The notes beneath the pieces are model-generated. The model ran no database searches and was not told where the DNA came from. It saw only the letters and a program-made list of their open reading frames with translations. Both the position numbers and the translations under genes were made by a program. From assembly GCF_029227915.1 (NCBI RefSeq), contig NC_079881.1, forward strand, positions 7,440,001 to 7,504,000: a stretch of DNA of 64,000 nucleotides. The letters run 5' to 3'. Below, piece by piece: positions 13,265 through 24,561 of the stretch (the stretch's first letter is position 1; the number at the start of each line of letters is the position of its first letter). Origin of the DNA: Hydractinia symbiolongicarpus. Its lineage: Eukaryota; Cnidaria; Hydrozoa; Anthoathecata; Hydractiniidae.

Positions 13265-15185
13265 GTCTATTGGTAGTTGCGATTGATAAGAACAATGTTC
13301 AGCCCCTTTATTATACGCAAAACAAAAAAAATGCAGAAAAGTACTATTAGAATCGCAATTTGAAAGCAATTAGTTCGTGAAGCAATAGTTAATTTTAGCA
13401 AAATGTTATTATTTTGACCTCGCAAAAAGAAGTCTCTGCGATACAACATTAACAGCAAAAAGTTGTTTAAAATTTTTCCATGTGTAGGAAAGTTGGTGAT
13501 GTAGTTATATCGCCAACCAATTTCTTTCTTTTTTTTACTCTCAAGGATAATGTTTGAACTCCTGACCTTACTTCGTGAAATTAGGAATGTCGAGTGACTA
13601 ATTTATTTATGGCAGTCATGGTAACAATAGCTGTTGCTTGTGGGTTTTGTTCGAACTGAAGAGATAATAATATCGTTATTTTCCGAGAATAATTTACCTT
13701 GAATGATGCTTTACCAAAATTGTAGCAAACATGACGTAATGTTTCAAATATACTCACGGGGTGTTGAATAATCTTTTCAATTATCAGCAAGGGTGGGAGA
13801 GGGCCGTCTATTTTAGGCGAGGGTCGTTGAAAAAGCATTTTATTTATTTATTTTCTCTTGTAGAGTACATATTTTTCATATAATGTCAACATCATCATCA
13901 ATATGGTCAACATCAATTGAGTTAGTTTGTGTCAACAATATTATGTTAAATGTTCTTTCAGTTGAGGTTATTTTATCACGAAATCCTATAAACATATACA
14001 AGAAATACATATAAGTGTTTGTTTTTTTTATTACTGCTAATTCCTTTATATGAAGTGAGCCGAAATATGTAATTATCCTTCTAATCGTCAGTTTCTTTAT
14101 CTCGAAGTAGTGTGACAGGTAATTTAAAGAGGGAATCGAAATACTGATTACTTTAAATTAGAACACAATAGCTTTTATTATTAGCCACTATGGTTATTTC
14201 TTGTGTAAGTTCTAGGAAAGAAACAATTATTTATCTTTAGAGTACTGAATAATCAAGGACTGGAAAACCTTTAGGGTTGGAAGTGTAAAACAGTATTTGA
14301 GGATGGAATAAATGAAGATTGGTAAATATGCATATTATTTCAAGCAAATCCTACATGTTTGCCTTCATGAACTATTCGGCAATTCAGTTTGACGTCATAA
14401 CAATTTCTTTGGAGGTGAAAAGTTTCCGTATTTTAGGTTAAGAGAGTGCGGAGCTAGGCAGATTTTGGAGTTTTAAGAACAATGTTAGAAAGTTTGAGCA
14501 AAGATAATTTTTTGGAGCAAAATCTAGATAGCTAAGCATCATTTCCAGACAGATTTTTATTGTGGTTACCTTTCGTTAGCTAATTATTCTTCCATTTCCA
14601 CATTTTTTGCCATTCTTTCCCCTACAAACTAGTTTTTTTTCACCCAGCGAAAATTTAAAAATGGTGGATGTAGCACAAATGCGATTCGTCAAATAAGCCA
14701 AATGTCAATCATCACTACGGCAACAAAGCTAAACCGAATCGCCGAATAGTGTTTGTTTATTCAGTTAAATGACATATCAATGGATTGCTACGTCACTCTT
14801 TATTCTCCTGCATCATTCTGATATGCTGTTTTAAATTTGATAATGGGTGGAAGTGAATTGGAAATGAATGTCTCAAATGATTTGAATATTTTGCCGAACA
14901 TCGCTAATTTAGTAAATAAGGACTAGATTTAATTACGTTTAATTATAACAAATCACTAGCACTTTCGGTAAAGCAAGATGAGGCGTCAGAGTAATTATTC
15001 TTATCATAAGCAACATATTTAAGAAATAAATGCGTTCATGTTATACACTGAGAACTTATTCTCTTGACTTAAATATACAGCTCATATCATGTATAATTTA
15101 AATACTTAAAATTTAGAGCTAGTTACTAATGATAACTGTCGTTAAGACGCAGAAAAACGAAGTAGACAGAGCTACAAAACACAAA
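13265..15185. other. Intergenic, no gene seen
   Basis: AT-rich DNA without a supportable coding region. Only short open frames occur, none resembling a known family. Confidence 0.5.
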
Positions 15186-15240
15186 CAGCAACAACAACAA
15201 CAACAACAACAACAAAAACACAAACAAAAACAACAACAAT
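15186..15240. repeat. (CAA)n microsatellite
   Basis: A run of CAA triplets, becoming imperfect at its 3' end, just upstream of the pogo/Tigger-like element. Confidence 0.9.
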
Positions 15241-15486
15241 CTCCATCATCGTAATACAATGAAACCTCCCTGTACTATACTATTTGTTAAAAAATACATA
15301 ATTTGTTTTTACACATTTTCATTTTTTTTTATTTTTTTTATATATACAGTGGAATCCCCCTAAAGCGGACACCCTATAAAGCGGACAGCCCTCTAAAGCG
15401 GACAAAAATTTTTGCACCGACAGAATTTAGGTCAAACTCTCATAAAAAAATCTCTATAAAGCGGACGATTATAAAGCGGACACTCT

Positions 15487-15683
15487 ATGATGATGAGAGT
15501 GAAGACGTGGTTGAAGAAGAAATGCTTGGTTTCACCGAGCTAATCACTATGCTTGATAAAATTAAGCGATCTACTATTTTTGATGATACATGCCAAGAAA
15601 TGTTGTCAACCATTACGAAATAGATTGAGGAACTTCAGCTTCAAAATAGAAAACAATCCTCAATCAAAGATTATTTCAAATAG
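15487..15683 (+). pseudogene. C-terminal remnant of pogo/Tigger-like transposase
   Basis: An acidic stretch (DDESEDVVEEE) leads into a helical segment. An in-frame TAG at 15621-15623 interrupts it, and the same frame continues to a final TAG at 15681-15683. The last residues include QSSIKDYF (15654-15677), which fits the PCNA-interacting PIP-box pattern Q-x-x-h-x-x-aromatic-aromatic. A C-terminal PCNA-binding motif is known for the Drosophila pogo transposase, so this is good family evidence. The DNA-binding and DDE catalytic parts are absent, so the fragment cannot be an active enzyme. Confidence 0.6.
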
Positions 15684-15992
15684 GGAGAAAAACGTGTATT
15701 GAAAGACCTATAAGATAAATGAAATATATCTTCGTAATATAACTTGGTTTCTTAGTTTATAACCTTAGCAACACTTAAAGGTTGGTTGCAACACCGACAA
15801 ATTTGAGCTGCTAAACTTACTTTACACAGCCAACTTGGGTTCTTTGCTCGATAAGCTAAATCTATTGATGTTGCCGTCTACCCTAGTGTTGCAAGTCACC
15901 CCATGATACCCGCCAGTACTACAAAAAAAGCTTTTTTGGTCAAAATTAGGTCTAAAACTAATTTTTTGGTCAACTTCCTATAAAGCGGACAT

Positions 15993-16043
15993 CCCTCTAA
16001 AGCGGACACTTTTTTTTGCACCAATGGTGTCCGCTTTAGAGGG
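15993..16043. repeat. 17-bp palindrome at the transposon right end
   Basis: CCCTCTAAAGCGGACAC at 15993-16009 is the exact reverse complement of 16027-16043, with a 17-base spacer. The right end of the pogo/Tigger-like element therefore carries binding-site copies in both orientations and could fold back on itself. Confidence 0.85.
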
Positions 16044-16178
16044 ATTCCACTGTACCACGAAAGGGTAGGGATTGAAGAAGAAAAAGAAATATGGTTGTAC
16101 AAATTGTTATCTTAAATTTAAAAATACAAAAGCGAACTGGGAATAGTAGGGGAAAGTTCTCCGCAAAACTGTTCATTT

Positions 16179-16682
16179 TTAATTGCAGCATTTGACAGCA
16201 ATGTATACTACCAAAGAAACCGTGATAGCCACAATAGCTATGCATATTCCAATAATACCTCCAACCGATAATTCATTATCGTCCTCGTTGTGAAAGGCTG
16301 AAGAACTCCTACTTGGGACGCTATAACTTCGATACGATGCGGGCGAATAAAATCGATAGAATCTGTACGAATAATACGTATAATAGGAATAACGATACGT
16401 ATAATACGAATAACGATACGAATAACGATACGTATAGTACGAGTAACGGTACGTATAGTATCTTGGACGCGGGTTCGGTTGAGCGTCTGGAGATCTTTTG
16501 ACTCTGTCGTGATCTTCCAGTTCGTTGCTTTTTTGATCATCAGGCAGACTTCTTCTAACACGATCATTTTCATTTAGTGCAGTGGTCTCATCTTCATCTG
16601 CGTCGTCTTTCGGTATGATTTCATATGTTTGCGTGTATAAAAAGAAAAGAAAAACAACAATAAAAACAGTAAACAATTTCAT
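16179..16682 (-). CDS. Tyr/Arg-repeat single-pass membrane protein, copy B
   Basis: This intronless ORF of 167 residues starts at the ATG at 16682 and is a paralogue of copy A at 7792-8283, in convergent orientation. It has a signal peptide (1-19), an acidic pro-region (20-63) with basic sites RVRR (41-44) and RVKR (60-63), and a conserved SPDAQPxPRP linker. A Tyr-rich block follows (75-120) with alternating YTYR, YSYY and RYS units. A Ser-rich spacer, a transmembrane helix at about 140-163 and a KCCN tail complete it. From residue 20 to 73 the copies have equal length and match at 40 of 54 positions. The Tyr block is rearranged between them. Function is unknown. Other open frames over the same DNA are by-products of the repeat. 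Confidence 0.85.
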   Translation of the reverse strand: MKLFTVFIVVFLFFLYTQTYEIIPKDDADEDETTALNENDRVRRSLPDDQKSNELEDHDRVKRSPDAQPNPRPRYYTYRYSYYTYRYSYRYSYYTYRYSYYTYYSYRFYRFYSPASYRSYSVPSRSSSAFHNEDDNELSVGGIIGICIAIVAITVSLVVYIAVKCCN

Positions 16683-17044
16683 TCTGCGTTACGTCCACTT
16701 TGGAAACAAAGTAACTGTTAACAGATACTCATTAGAAAAGGCTATTGTTAAAAACGACCATTAAAAAAATTTTGATGTCATCATACATAATACGCAAAGC
16801 CTAGTTTACACTGGAGATTGGAATTCTAGAGAAATAACAGAACATGACCAAAGAAATGCACTTTTTTATCCCACTGAAACCTTGTATGGTAAGAACCTTT
16901 ATTTTGGTCGCTTATAAGTACGCGGCAGCGCGTTTTCTAAAATGCTAGGTTACTGTTTACTCGAAAAAATACATTTAAGAAAAAACACCAACCCATCTCA
17001 GTACCATTAAAAACTGCACAAATTCTCTTAAAATTTATGAATTA

Positions 17045-17245
17045 CTTAATTGGTGATTTTGCAATGTGTGTTTTAAAACTTGCCGTAAATGTTTTTGTAA
17101 TTATGCAAACCGGAAGTATAACATTTTTATTTCTTTATTATTTTTAAGTTTATACATTTCTTCTGTACTAAACCATTTAATTATTATCGGTGTCCGTTTC
17201 CTTGCATTCCTCATAAAAAGTCAAAAATCAATTCTACTGCAGTGC
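17045..17245 (+). repeat. Dispersed repeat, copy 1
   Basis: Shares with 19170-19380 a GTGTGTTTT..AAAACttG start, a GTTTTTGYAATTAT core and a GTAAAAAGTCAAtTTT-like 3' part. Both copies give a short Cys-containing open frame, but the frames diverge, so coding is not supported. Confidence 0.5.
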
Positions 17246-19169
17246 TGATTGCAGTTGTTTTGAAAAATATGCTACGATCATCTGTAAAATAATCCAATAG
17301 TAAAATGTGACTGTTGTAGTGGTTAAAATAAAACATTTTAAAAAAACTAACGACAAATAACAACTTAATATTTTTATTTGCAAATAGAATAATGTGAATA
17401 GAAAATCCGCTCCTGATGGAAGATCTAGAAATATATGGGCACATTACACCGTCTAAACGCAGTAAAAGACTGCTATCCTGGCTAACTGAGTTGGACCATA
17501 AAATTCAATTTCCCCAATATCATGTGAGAATACCTTTTCCTAATTTTAACCAATCGAATAGATTGTAAATTCAAATAGGCAGGAAGTTTTGTGCCTAGGC
17601 ACAGTCCAAATCTTTGCAGTCTTATTTTTGTTTGGTGCTATTCTGGTCATGGTTTATATACTTAGATGTCAAGCTAAAATTTATGGATCTTTCGTAACAA
17701 GCTTCTTTTGTCAGAAATTAAATGCCCCTTAATTCGACTGGAAAGGTGTCTAGTGGTCTCTTGCCAACATTACAGTTAGCACACAACACTTCGTACCAAA
17801 TTACAGACCTCAAAGAAAAAAAAAATGAAAACGTTATGAAACACTTATTCCTTTGAAAAAACTGACAACAAGAAAATTGATTGATTTCTTAGTAATAGTT
17901 GATACTTACTAATAAATTACCACTAAAAACCATTAAAATATCTTTTTTAATGTTCTAGCTATATCATTAGAAGGATCATTAATTACCGATCGTGTTAACT
18001 TATCATTTAAATAATTTGAAATATGTCCACTAGCTAGGTTAGGCGGGAAAAAGTCTTATTCAAAATCTCAGATAAAAAATTGTTGCCGCAACGCAAATCT
18101 TTATTTATTTTAACAATACTATTAATAAGGGTTATTATCAATGTTATAAAGCAAACTCGATGAATATTGGGTGTGAAACGGAAATAGTTGCGAAGTAAAC
18201 CAGTGTAGCTACGTTAGAAAGAGTTTTCAGTAAGAACATCAAGAAATAACATTTTACTATTGATTTGTTTTTCTAATTGTAAATTATGTCTAGATGAGTC
18301 AGTTTTACAATTAAATAGTTCAAAAACGTCAACGAAGTTCAAATTGAGTAAAAAATTCATACCTTCACTAATTTCGAGATATACAACGCTGATTATTTGC
18401 AGGAGGGATCACAAAGGTTGTACTGGAGTGTTAAATTGAGATGAAATTTAATTTGAAATTTAATTTGAGACGAAAAATCTCCGAAATTTAGCCCAACTAG
18501 ACACTGGCCTCCTGTGAAGACCTAACCCATGACTGTTTGGATTATAGTAAGATACTGATCCAACTTAGCTGCTGACTCACCAGGATGTCATTGACCTTGT
18601 CCGACTTACTTCGATCACAAGAATTAATTTTAATGTTTTCTACATATGTATTTTTGTCAAAATTGATGCATTATGCTCAATATTCTTATGTTCCAAACAG
18701 TAGACCTATTGTCTTTTAACCTTAAATATTCTTAAAAAGGATACTTACAAAAATGTGTATTCTGCCAAACATGGTTTATCTATGTCCTTTCAAACGGCTA
18801 AATGTTGGTTGTAAAACGAAGAAAAAATATACAACAATCTTTGGTCTTTATAAATATATAGAGTATGCAAACATGAATATCAAATGTAAGCCGGGCCTTA
18901 CATATTATTATTAATTTCCTACCCTCCCCCGGATATGTTTTGCAATAATAAAAACTTTATTAAAATAAATTTTATCGATGTAAATTATAATCAGTCAATT
19001 CAGTCTTTTTTTTTTTTTTTTTTTTTTGCTTCCTGATATGTGACTGGCGAGAAGGTGGTACCTGGTTTTCTACTTGTTCTTTGAAAAGGCAGGGCAATAT
19101 TTTGCAAATAACATACATAAGCCATATAAAACAACAAACTGCATCATAACACGCATCAATTTTTATGAT

Positions 19170-19380
19170 TAATTATTGGTTTTACTCGCATTTTTGTGGT
19201 GTGTTTTTTTAAAACATGTGGCGACCGTTTTTGCAATTATAAAAGTAGGAAATGTAACGCGTATGTTTCCTACTTTCACAAAGGAAAAACGAACACTCGC
19301 TCTGACCTAAACAATAAAAAATGTTGTCTTTTATCTAGTGTTCTACGTAAAAGGTCAATTTTCCTTTGCAATGAACTTTA
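19170..19380 (+). repeat. Dispersed repeat, copy 2
   Basis: Second, diverged copy of the repeat at 17045-17245, in the same orientation. A 61-codon open frame covers it but is not conserved in copy 1. Confidence 0.5.
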
Positions 19381-20418
19381 AATTTAAAAATATGCAAACC
19401 ACTATGATTTTATGCACAGAATAAATTTTAAATAAGAGTGGGAAAAAATGTGTCAAATCTAAAATTTATTAAAATGGCCTTCACTTCCTCAAAATAATAT
19501 GTGATAATATAACGGATGAGCATATAATAGCTCAACGGCTTTTGATAAGGGATTTCCACAACATTCTTTATCAAACAATAACGAAAAACAACCTCCAACA
19601 ATACGAAAGCTCCCATTAGAGATTTTTGTAACAATATATAAAACAAGAAAAAAAACTTATGTTTGCTGGGAATATAATTGCAAGTTTAATTACACTAAGC
19701 TTTCATTTTTTGGAAAAACGTAAAATGATAAATTCTTGTTTCTTTTAGAGTTATTGTAGAAGAGGGGAACACAACATGTGAAACCCCCACTAGCTGCGGT
19801 TTTTTTCTGGCTGTTTCTGAGGAATTTTTACTGCTCGTAACGCGTTCTGTTGAAAAAACTGTAAACGAACTAACTGAGGATGCCTCTAAGTTAGGTGGAG
19901 ATGTGTAGCTTTAAAAAGAACTATTGTCTGGTGTTGAAGAAAGTAATAAACTTTCAGTGCACTGCATATCTTTTACTAGCGACTCCATTTTATTTTTCTA
20001 TATCTTCTCATTGCGACTCCATTTTGTGTTTACGTTTTGACTACAATTACCACAATGCATTGCGCGATTTAGAAATTATGGGAACGGTGAATTGCACAAC
20101 CATGTTTATTATTTCATTTATCTGGAGATTGGTTATCCACGTGATGGTAAATAAAATTAGGTTTAATACTTCCGTAAAAAATGATCTTCGCGGTCATGTT
20201 AACATTAGATCATAATTGGCCCAGTTTTTTTATTCCCTTTTTTCTTAGAATTCTGACGTAAACACAATTAAAAAAACACATTAAGAATCATTTCTAAAGC
20301 GTGAAACATTGGGAAAAATAAAACTAACACATATATATAAAACTAACATGTAAAACTAACATGTATGTATGACATTTAACACAACATCTTCTACAACACA
20401 CATATCGCAACTTTGCTA

Positions 20419-20646
20419 ATGTCACAAGAAGAGATGAACAGCTACAAACCTGAGAACAAATTAACTTTTTTTTCTACTTGTGATGTTGAAAAGAATGGGA
20501 AGGACAAAGAATGCTTTCTTACAGCGGTGGATGCTGAAAATCTGCAAACTGTCATGGAAGCAAAAGAAACTTTACATTTGACTTGCTGTCTCGTCTGTTT
20601 TCTATGTTGCGCTTTGGTGGTGTCGTTCGTGTATTTATTAAGTTAG
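20419..20646 (+). CDS. Hypothetical 75-residue tail-anchored-type protein
   Basis: The ORF begins at the ATG at 20419 (MSQEEM). The first ~50 residues are polar and mixed-charge, with two Cys (21 and 32) and no signal peptide. Residues about 54-74 form one hydrophobic, Cys-rich helix ending almost at the C terminus, the layout of a tail-anchored or type II membrane protein. It lies 199 bp from the 3' end of the convergent SLC22-like gene. No family is recognised. It could also be the last exon of a longer gene or a chance ORF, but the amphipathic-then-hydrophobic organisation is unlike the surrounding AT-rich noise. Confidence 0.4.
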   Translation: MSQEEMNSYKPENKLTFFSTCDVEKNGKDKECFLTAVDAENLQTVMEAKETLHLTCCLVCFLCCALVVSFVYLLS

Positions 20647-20845
20647 TTCATGGACATGATAGACTTAGTTGCATCTGCAAGCAAACAAAAACTCTGCGCT
20701 GTGTAGCTGAAGAAATGGAGTCGATGAACTTCAAAGATATTTAATTTTTGTAAAAATATATATAAAAATACTTCTTCTATAAAATCATGGCAAAAATTAG
20801 TTGTAAAAACATATAGATAGTACATGCAAAGCTTCGTAAAATGTT

Positions 20846-22372
20846 TTATAATTTATTGTTTACATCTTGAAGCTGTAGACCTTGCTCGCCTTCGGCCGTT
20901 TCTGATGTCACTACACCTCGTGTTTCAGGCAGGGCCAGTAGGCCTGCAACTGCTAGTAGAGTTGCTATGCCCATAAATGCGAACGGAACAGACTTATGTA
21001 ACGATTTAAGACCCTTGGCGACCCATGGTGCGCTGGCTGCTCCTATCCTGCTTGTGACAATACAAAATCCCATTCCTTCTGCCCGAACAGCCGTTGGGTA
21101 AATCTCTACAGACCAGGTGGATATGGCATCGAAACTTAACGTGATACACATTTTTCCTACCATGCCTATTACAACGCGTAAATACTTTGCGTCGCCTGTG
21201 TCTGGCACGAATGCGACAAGAACGCAAGCGATGCCACCAACTACCATAGGCATTATAACAGTTTTTTTTCTTCCAAAGCGTTCACAAAAAACAATAGCCA
21301 TTATCGTTGCTGGAAATTCGATCGCACTTAGCAATACATAATTTCTATATAAGGAACCACCTAAATCGTCTGCTGCCAAGGACAACCCATAATACACCAT
21401 TCCATTAACCATCCAACCGTAACCTTGTGTTAAAGTCTTAATAGCCATTCTTCGAGTCTTAAACAAATCCAATGGGCTAGACTTGTGTGCTTCCGCACTT
21501 TTTCGTGCCGAACAAATTGTAACACCAGAAGGGATTTCTCGTTTATTCCATTTAGCAATGTTTTTCAGAATATTCATGGCTTCGTCAACTTTTCCGTGTA
21601 ATCGTAACCAACGCACGGATTCAGGGATAAGTTTGAAGAATAACAATACAAATACATAAGGTACTGTACACACGATAAACAATATTTTCCATTCTCTAAT
21701 GAAATAAGCCTTTAAGCCTAATATACACAAAGCCAAAGTGAAGAAAACCCACAAAATAATCCCGGCTAAAGGTCGAAACTTCGAGCCTACAACTTCAGAT
21801 ATCAAGATAAACATTTGCATTGATGTACCTGGTGTGAAAAATCCCACTAAAAACCGACATATAATAAATAATGTGATATTTGGAGCGAACGACGTGACGA
21901 ACCCAGCGAGCATCACCATGACCATGCAGGGAAACAACACATTTTTGCGCCCATAGTTATCCGCTACCCAGCCTAAGACAACTGCGCCAATGCCCCACCC
22001 GATGAATAGAATTGAAGTTGTTAAATGTATTTGCCATTCCTTGTCGCAATATATATCAAACTGAGTAACTATGGAGTATTCTTTGGCTTCTGTATACTCC
22101 CACTCTGACCTAGGGAGGTTGCACCGAGTTTTATCATCGCCATCAAATGTTTGGTTTGATGTGCAACTTGTACTGTTTTTTATGCACCTCCATGGAGGAT
22201 TAAGTGCGGCGAAATACATGATTAAAACTTGGTATGTTGCAGGAATCAACATAATGCAATAAATTGCATCTAACAGCCATTGATATCGTTTGAATTCACC
22301 AACATGTGTCAACATTTGGTCGACTGTTACTTCGGCATTCTTGGTCGCTGCAAGTCCTTTTTCTTCCTCCAT
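20846..22372 (-). CDS. SLC22-like organic ion transporter (MFS)
   Basis: An uninterrupted 508-residue ORF; the true start is the ATG at 22372, since the 11 codons upstream lack one. It has the major-facilitator layout of the organic cation/anion/carnitine transporter family: an N-terminal cytosolic lead, TM1 at about 35-55, an extracellular loop with Cys and N-glycosylation sequons at 66-68 and 73-75, then eleven more helices. Signature motifs are DNYGRK (138-143), ESVRWL (251-256), RFGRKK (365-370), EIYPTAVR (423-430) and PETRG (482-486). It should carry small organic ions across the plasma membrane; the substrate cannot be told from sequence. The loop between TM1 and TM2 is somewhat short. 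The gene has no introns, unlike its multi-exon neighbours, suggesting retroposition or a naturally intronless lineage. An AATAAA overlaps the last codons. Confidence 0.92.
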   Translation of the reverse strand: MEEEKGLAATKNAEVTVDQMLTHVGEFKRYQWLLDAIYCIMLIPATYQVLIMYFAALNPPWRCIKNSTSCTSNQTFDGDDKTRCNLPRSEWEYTEAKEYSIVTQFDIYCDKEWQIHLTTSILFIGWGIGAVVLGWVADNYGRKNVLFPCMVMVMLAGFVTSFAPNITLFIICRFLVGFFTPGTSMQMFILISEVVGSKFRPLAGIILWVFFTLALCILGLKAYFIREWKILFIVCTVPYVFVLLFFKLIPESVRWLRLHGKVDEAMNILKNIAKWNKREIPSGVTICSARKSAEAHKSSPLDLFKTRRMAIKTLTQGYGWMVNGMVYYGLSLAADDLGGSLYRNYVLLSAIEFPATIMAIVFCERFGRKKTVIMPMVVGGIACVLVAFVPDTGDAKYLRVVIGMVGKMCITLSFDAISTWSVEIYPTAVRAEGMGFCIVTSRIGAASAPWVAKGLKSLHKSVPFAFMGIATLLAVAGLLALPETRGVVTSETAEGEQGLQLQDVNNKL

Positions 22373-24561
22373 ATTTATTTCATAAAATACCTTTTCTAAA
22401 CGCAACCAATAAATGTTAGAAATCTTTTTGATAGAGCGAACTGTGAAAAAATATCAAGCCCTCTGACTTTTTCACGACTCACCACTCATTGCTTTTTACA
22501 TTAAAAAAACGTTTTTCCATTCAAAAACTAAACCACGCTCATCAATTTTTCTCACTAAATAGTAACAAATGGATACTTTTATTGACTTTCGCGGGTTATC
22601 ATGAATAAAAAGTTATTTCAATAATCTTTTTTAAAATAGCAACTCTCTTGTTTACTTATTTTTAGAGAAGGATATCCTTTTACTGTCAATTAATTTTATA
22701 ATGTGTTTTTCATTGTATTGACATATCTATTAACGCCTTGTTTTTAAACAGTTTTCATCGTTCTTTTCTTTGCGTTTATATTAATAGGGAACTACACGCA
22801 AAAATTAATTTTTGATATATTGACAAAAAAGGGTCATATATTTCAAAAAATAAAAAAGTGCAACTTAATTATGTCTGTTTTTACCTTAATAATCTTTGAA
22901 AGAAATGCACCGCGTAAAACAAGATGACAGGAAATAGAAACAAAAAAGACGTTGCAAGTGCGACATTTAGCAAACCGCAGAGAGAGGCCTCCAAGAAAGC
23001 ACATTGAAAAAAAGAGGAGACATTACGATTTGTTGTAACTTATTTTTTAAAAAAACAAGAACCAAAATAACTAAGTATACACCCAAAAAAAACTTTCTTA
23101 TTCGTCAAAAAACAACGATAACCAACAATTTTTCTCAAATAAACAAACAGTCTTCATAAAAAAAACTTTGATGTTCTCAAACACTTTTGATGCATTGTCC
23201 CTCCCCCGTTGATAACCATTATAATTTTAAAAAAGTTTAAAAAAAATGAAAATGAGTGGACGAAGGAGAACAGTAGCTCATCCTTTGCATGAAAAGAATT
23301 CAGGGGGTAAAAAGAACAATTTTTTTAGTCTCTGAAGTAAACACAAAAATCCTTGGGACAGCACCAGAAACAAGAAAACTTTCCAGAACGTGCTTTACTT
23401 TCGTATAATGTTCGAGATGTTGAAGACAGCAGTTCACCTATTAGCTTACTATAGCAAAGTAATATGTTTACCCCTGTCAGAAATTAGATTTTTATTCGCG
23501 CAAAACAAATACAACAAAACTTTGCTTATGAGTAGTGAGAATAGATAATCATAAGTGACAAACAGGACGAAAGTTTAACCTTAAAATATTAAATATATAA
23601 ATTTAAAAATGAAAAAAAGTAACAAACGAGTGAAATAATATTAGTAAAATAAAAGTGAACGTAAATTATACAATGGCATGAATTTAATGACCAGTGAATA
23701 TATGCAAATACAAGGAAAACTTTATTTTTTGCATTCAAGAAATTCAGATGAACTTTGTCTTACTATCATATCCCTCTGGAAATAATCGTCAGTGAAGTAA
23801 TTTGAGCAGATGTAAAAAGCAGAATCTTTTGGTAAAGACTATTCTCTTTTAATTGCTTGCAATCATTTTTTACGAAGTTTGTTCTTCGATTTTTCTAAAG
23901 GTATCTTATGAAAACTAAGCCCTTTTTTAAACGGGAAGCGACTTGTACAACCAAAAGATGAGCAACTTGACATATTCAGCATAAAATAAGAAGGAATTGT
24001 TGAACGATTAAAAACCTGTCACCTTAAAATAGTTTATACAGCTTTTTAAATTTTTACTCAACAAAGATACATTTTATTGCACAAAGATTAAATATACAAA
24101 AACAAGGTTGTTTAAAACGTTAACAAGAATCCCTGGGGGCTCTAAGAATTTGCGCTCGCTACCAAAATATTTGATGACAACCTGCTAATTCGTTGTGTTA
24201 TCGTGCCAAACATTCGAAGAGGTTTGGTGCATGAAGCTCTGAAGATAAAGCACACAAGTGACATTATATCTTACAACAAACGCAAACAAAACGAAACGTG
24301 TCATAATAAACTCACATTTTAAAAGAAATTGCTAACAAAAAATACAGCCTATCATTCATGGTTGAAAGTCTTGCGATTGAAACGTTTATGGTCTTAAACG
24401 GCAACAAGATGCAGGCGCTGCATAAACTATCTCGCTATTAAAAATGCACAACTATGAAACATCCACAATGCGACCCAATTCTACAATTTCTGCTAACAAA
24501 AATACAGCCTATCATCCATGGTTAAAAGTCGCGCGATTGAAACGTTTATGGTCTTAAACGG
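22373..24561. other. Intergenic, no gene seen
   Basis: AT-rich upstream region of the transporter. Two diverged copies of a ~70-base segment (about 24325-24402 and 24489-24562, sharing CGATTGAAACGTTTATGG) precede the 127-bp tandem repeat. Confidence 0.5.

Larger units (their letters stand above)
15347..16052 (+). mobile_element. Deleted pogo/Tigger-like DNA transposon (Tc1/mariner superfamily)
   Basis: A 706-bp element flanked by TA on both sides, with terminal inverted repeats starting CAGTGGAATCCC and ending GGGATTCCACTG. The left end holds several direct copies of the 10-mer TAAAGCGGAC, spaced about 20 bases apart, likely transposase-binding sites. More copies occur inside and at the right end. 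Most of a transposase is missing, but a C-terminal remnant survives (15487-15683). TIR structure, TA duplication and that tail all fit pogo/Tigger. A solo relic of a related TIR lies near 46125-46224. Confidence 0.8.
16683..20418. other. Intergenic with a duplicated short repeat
   Basis: No supportable gene. The segments around 17045-17245 and 19170-19380 are diverged direct copies of one sequence. A run of about 25 T occurs at 19002-19027. Confidence 0.5.

Noticed and set aside
16238-16573. 111-codon Arg/Ile-rich frame over the second Tyr-rich gene, plus a 62-codon frame on the other strand
   Set aside because: Both are alternative readings of the same Tyr/Arg repeat. The 167-residue frame has a signal peptide, a membrane helix and a paralogue, and the others have none.
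19901-20215. Approximately 104-codon ORF upstream of the small tail-anchored-type ORF
   Set aside because: It contains a GCGACTCCATTTT direct repeat and lacks domain features or signal organisation. Judged non-coding.
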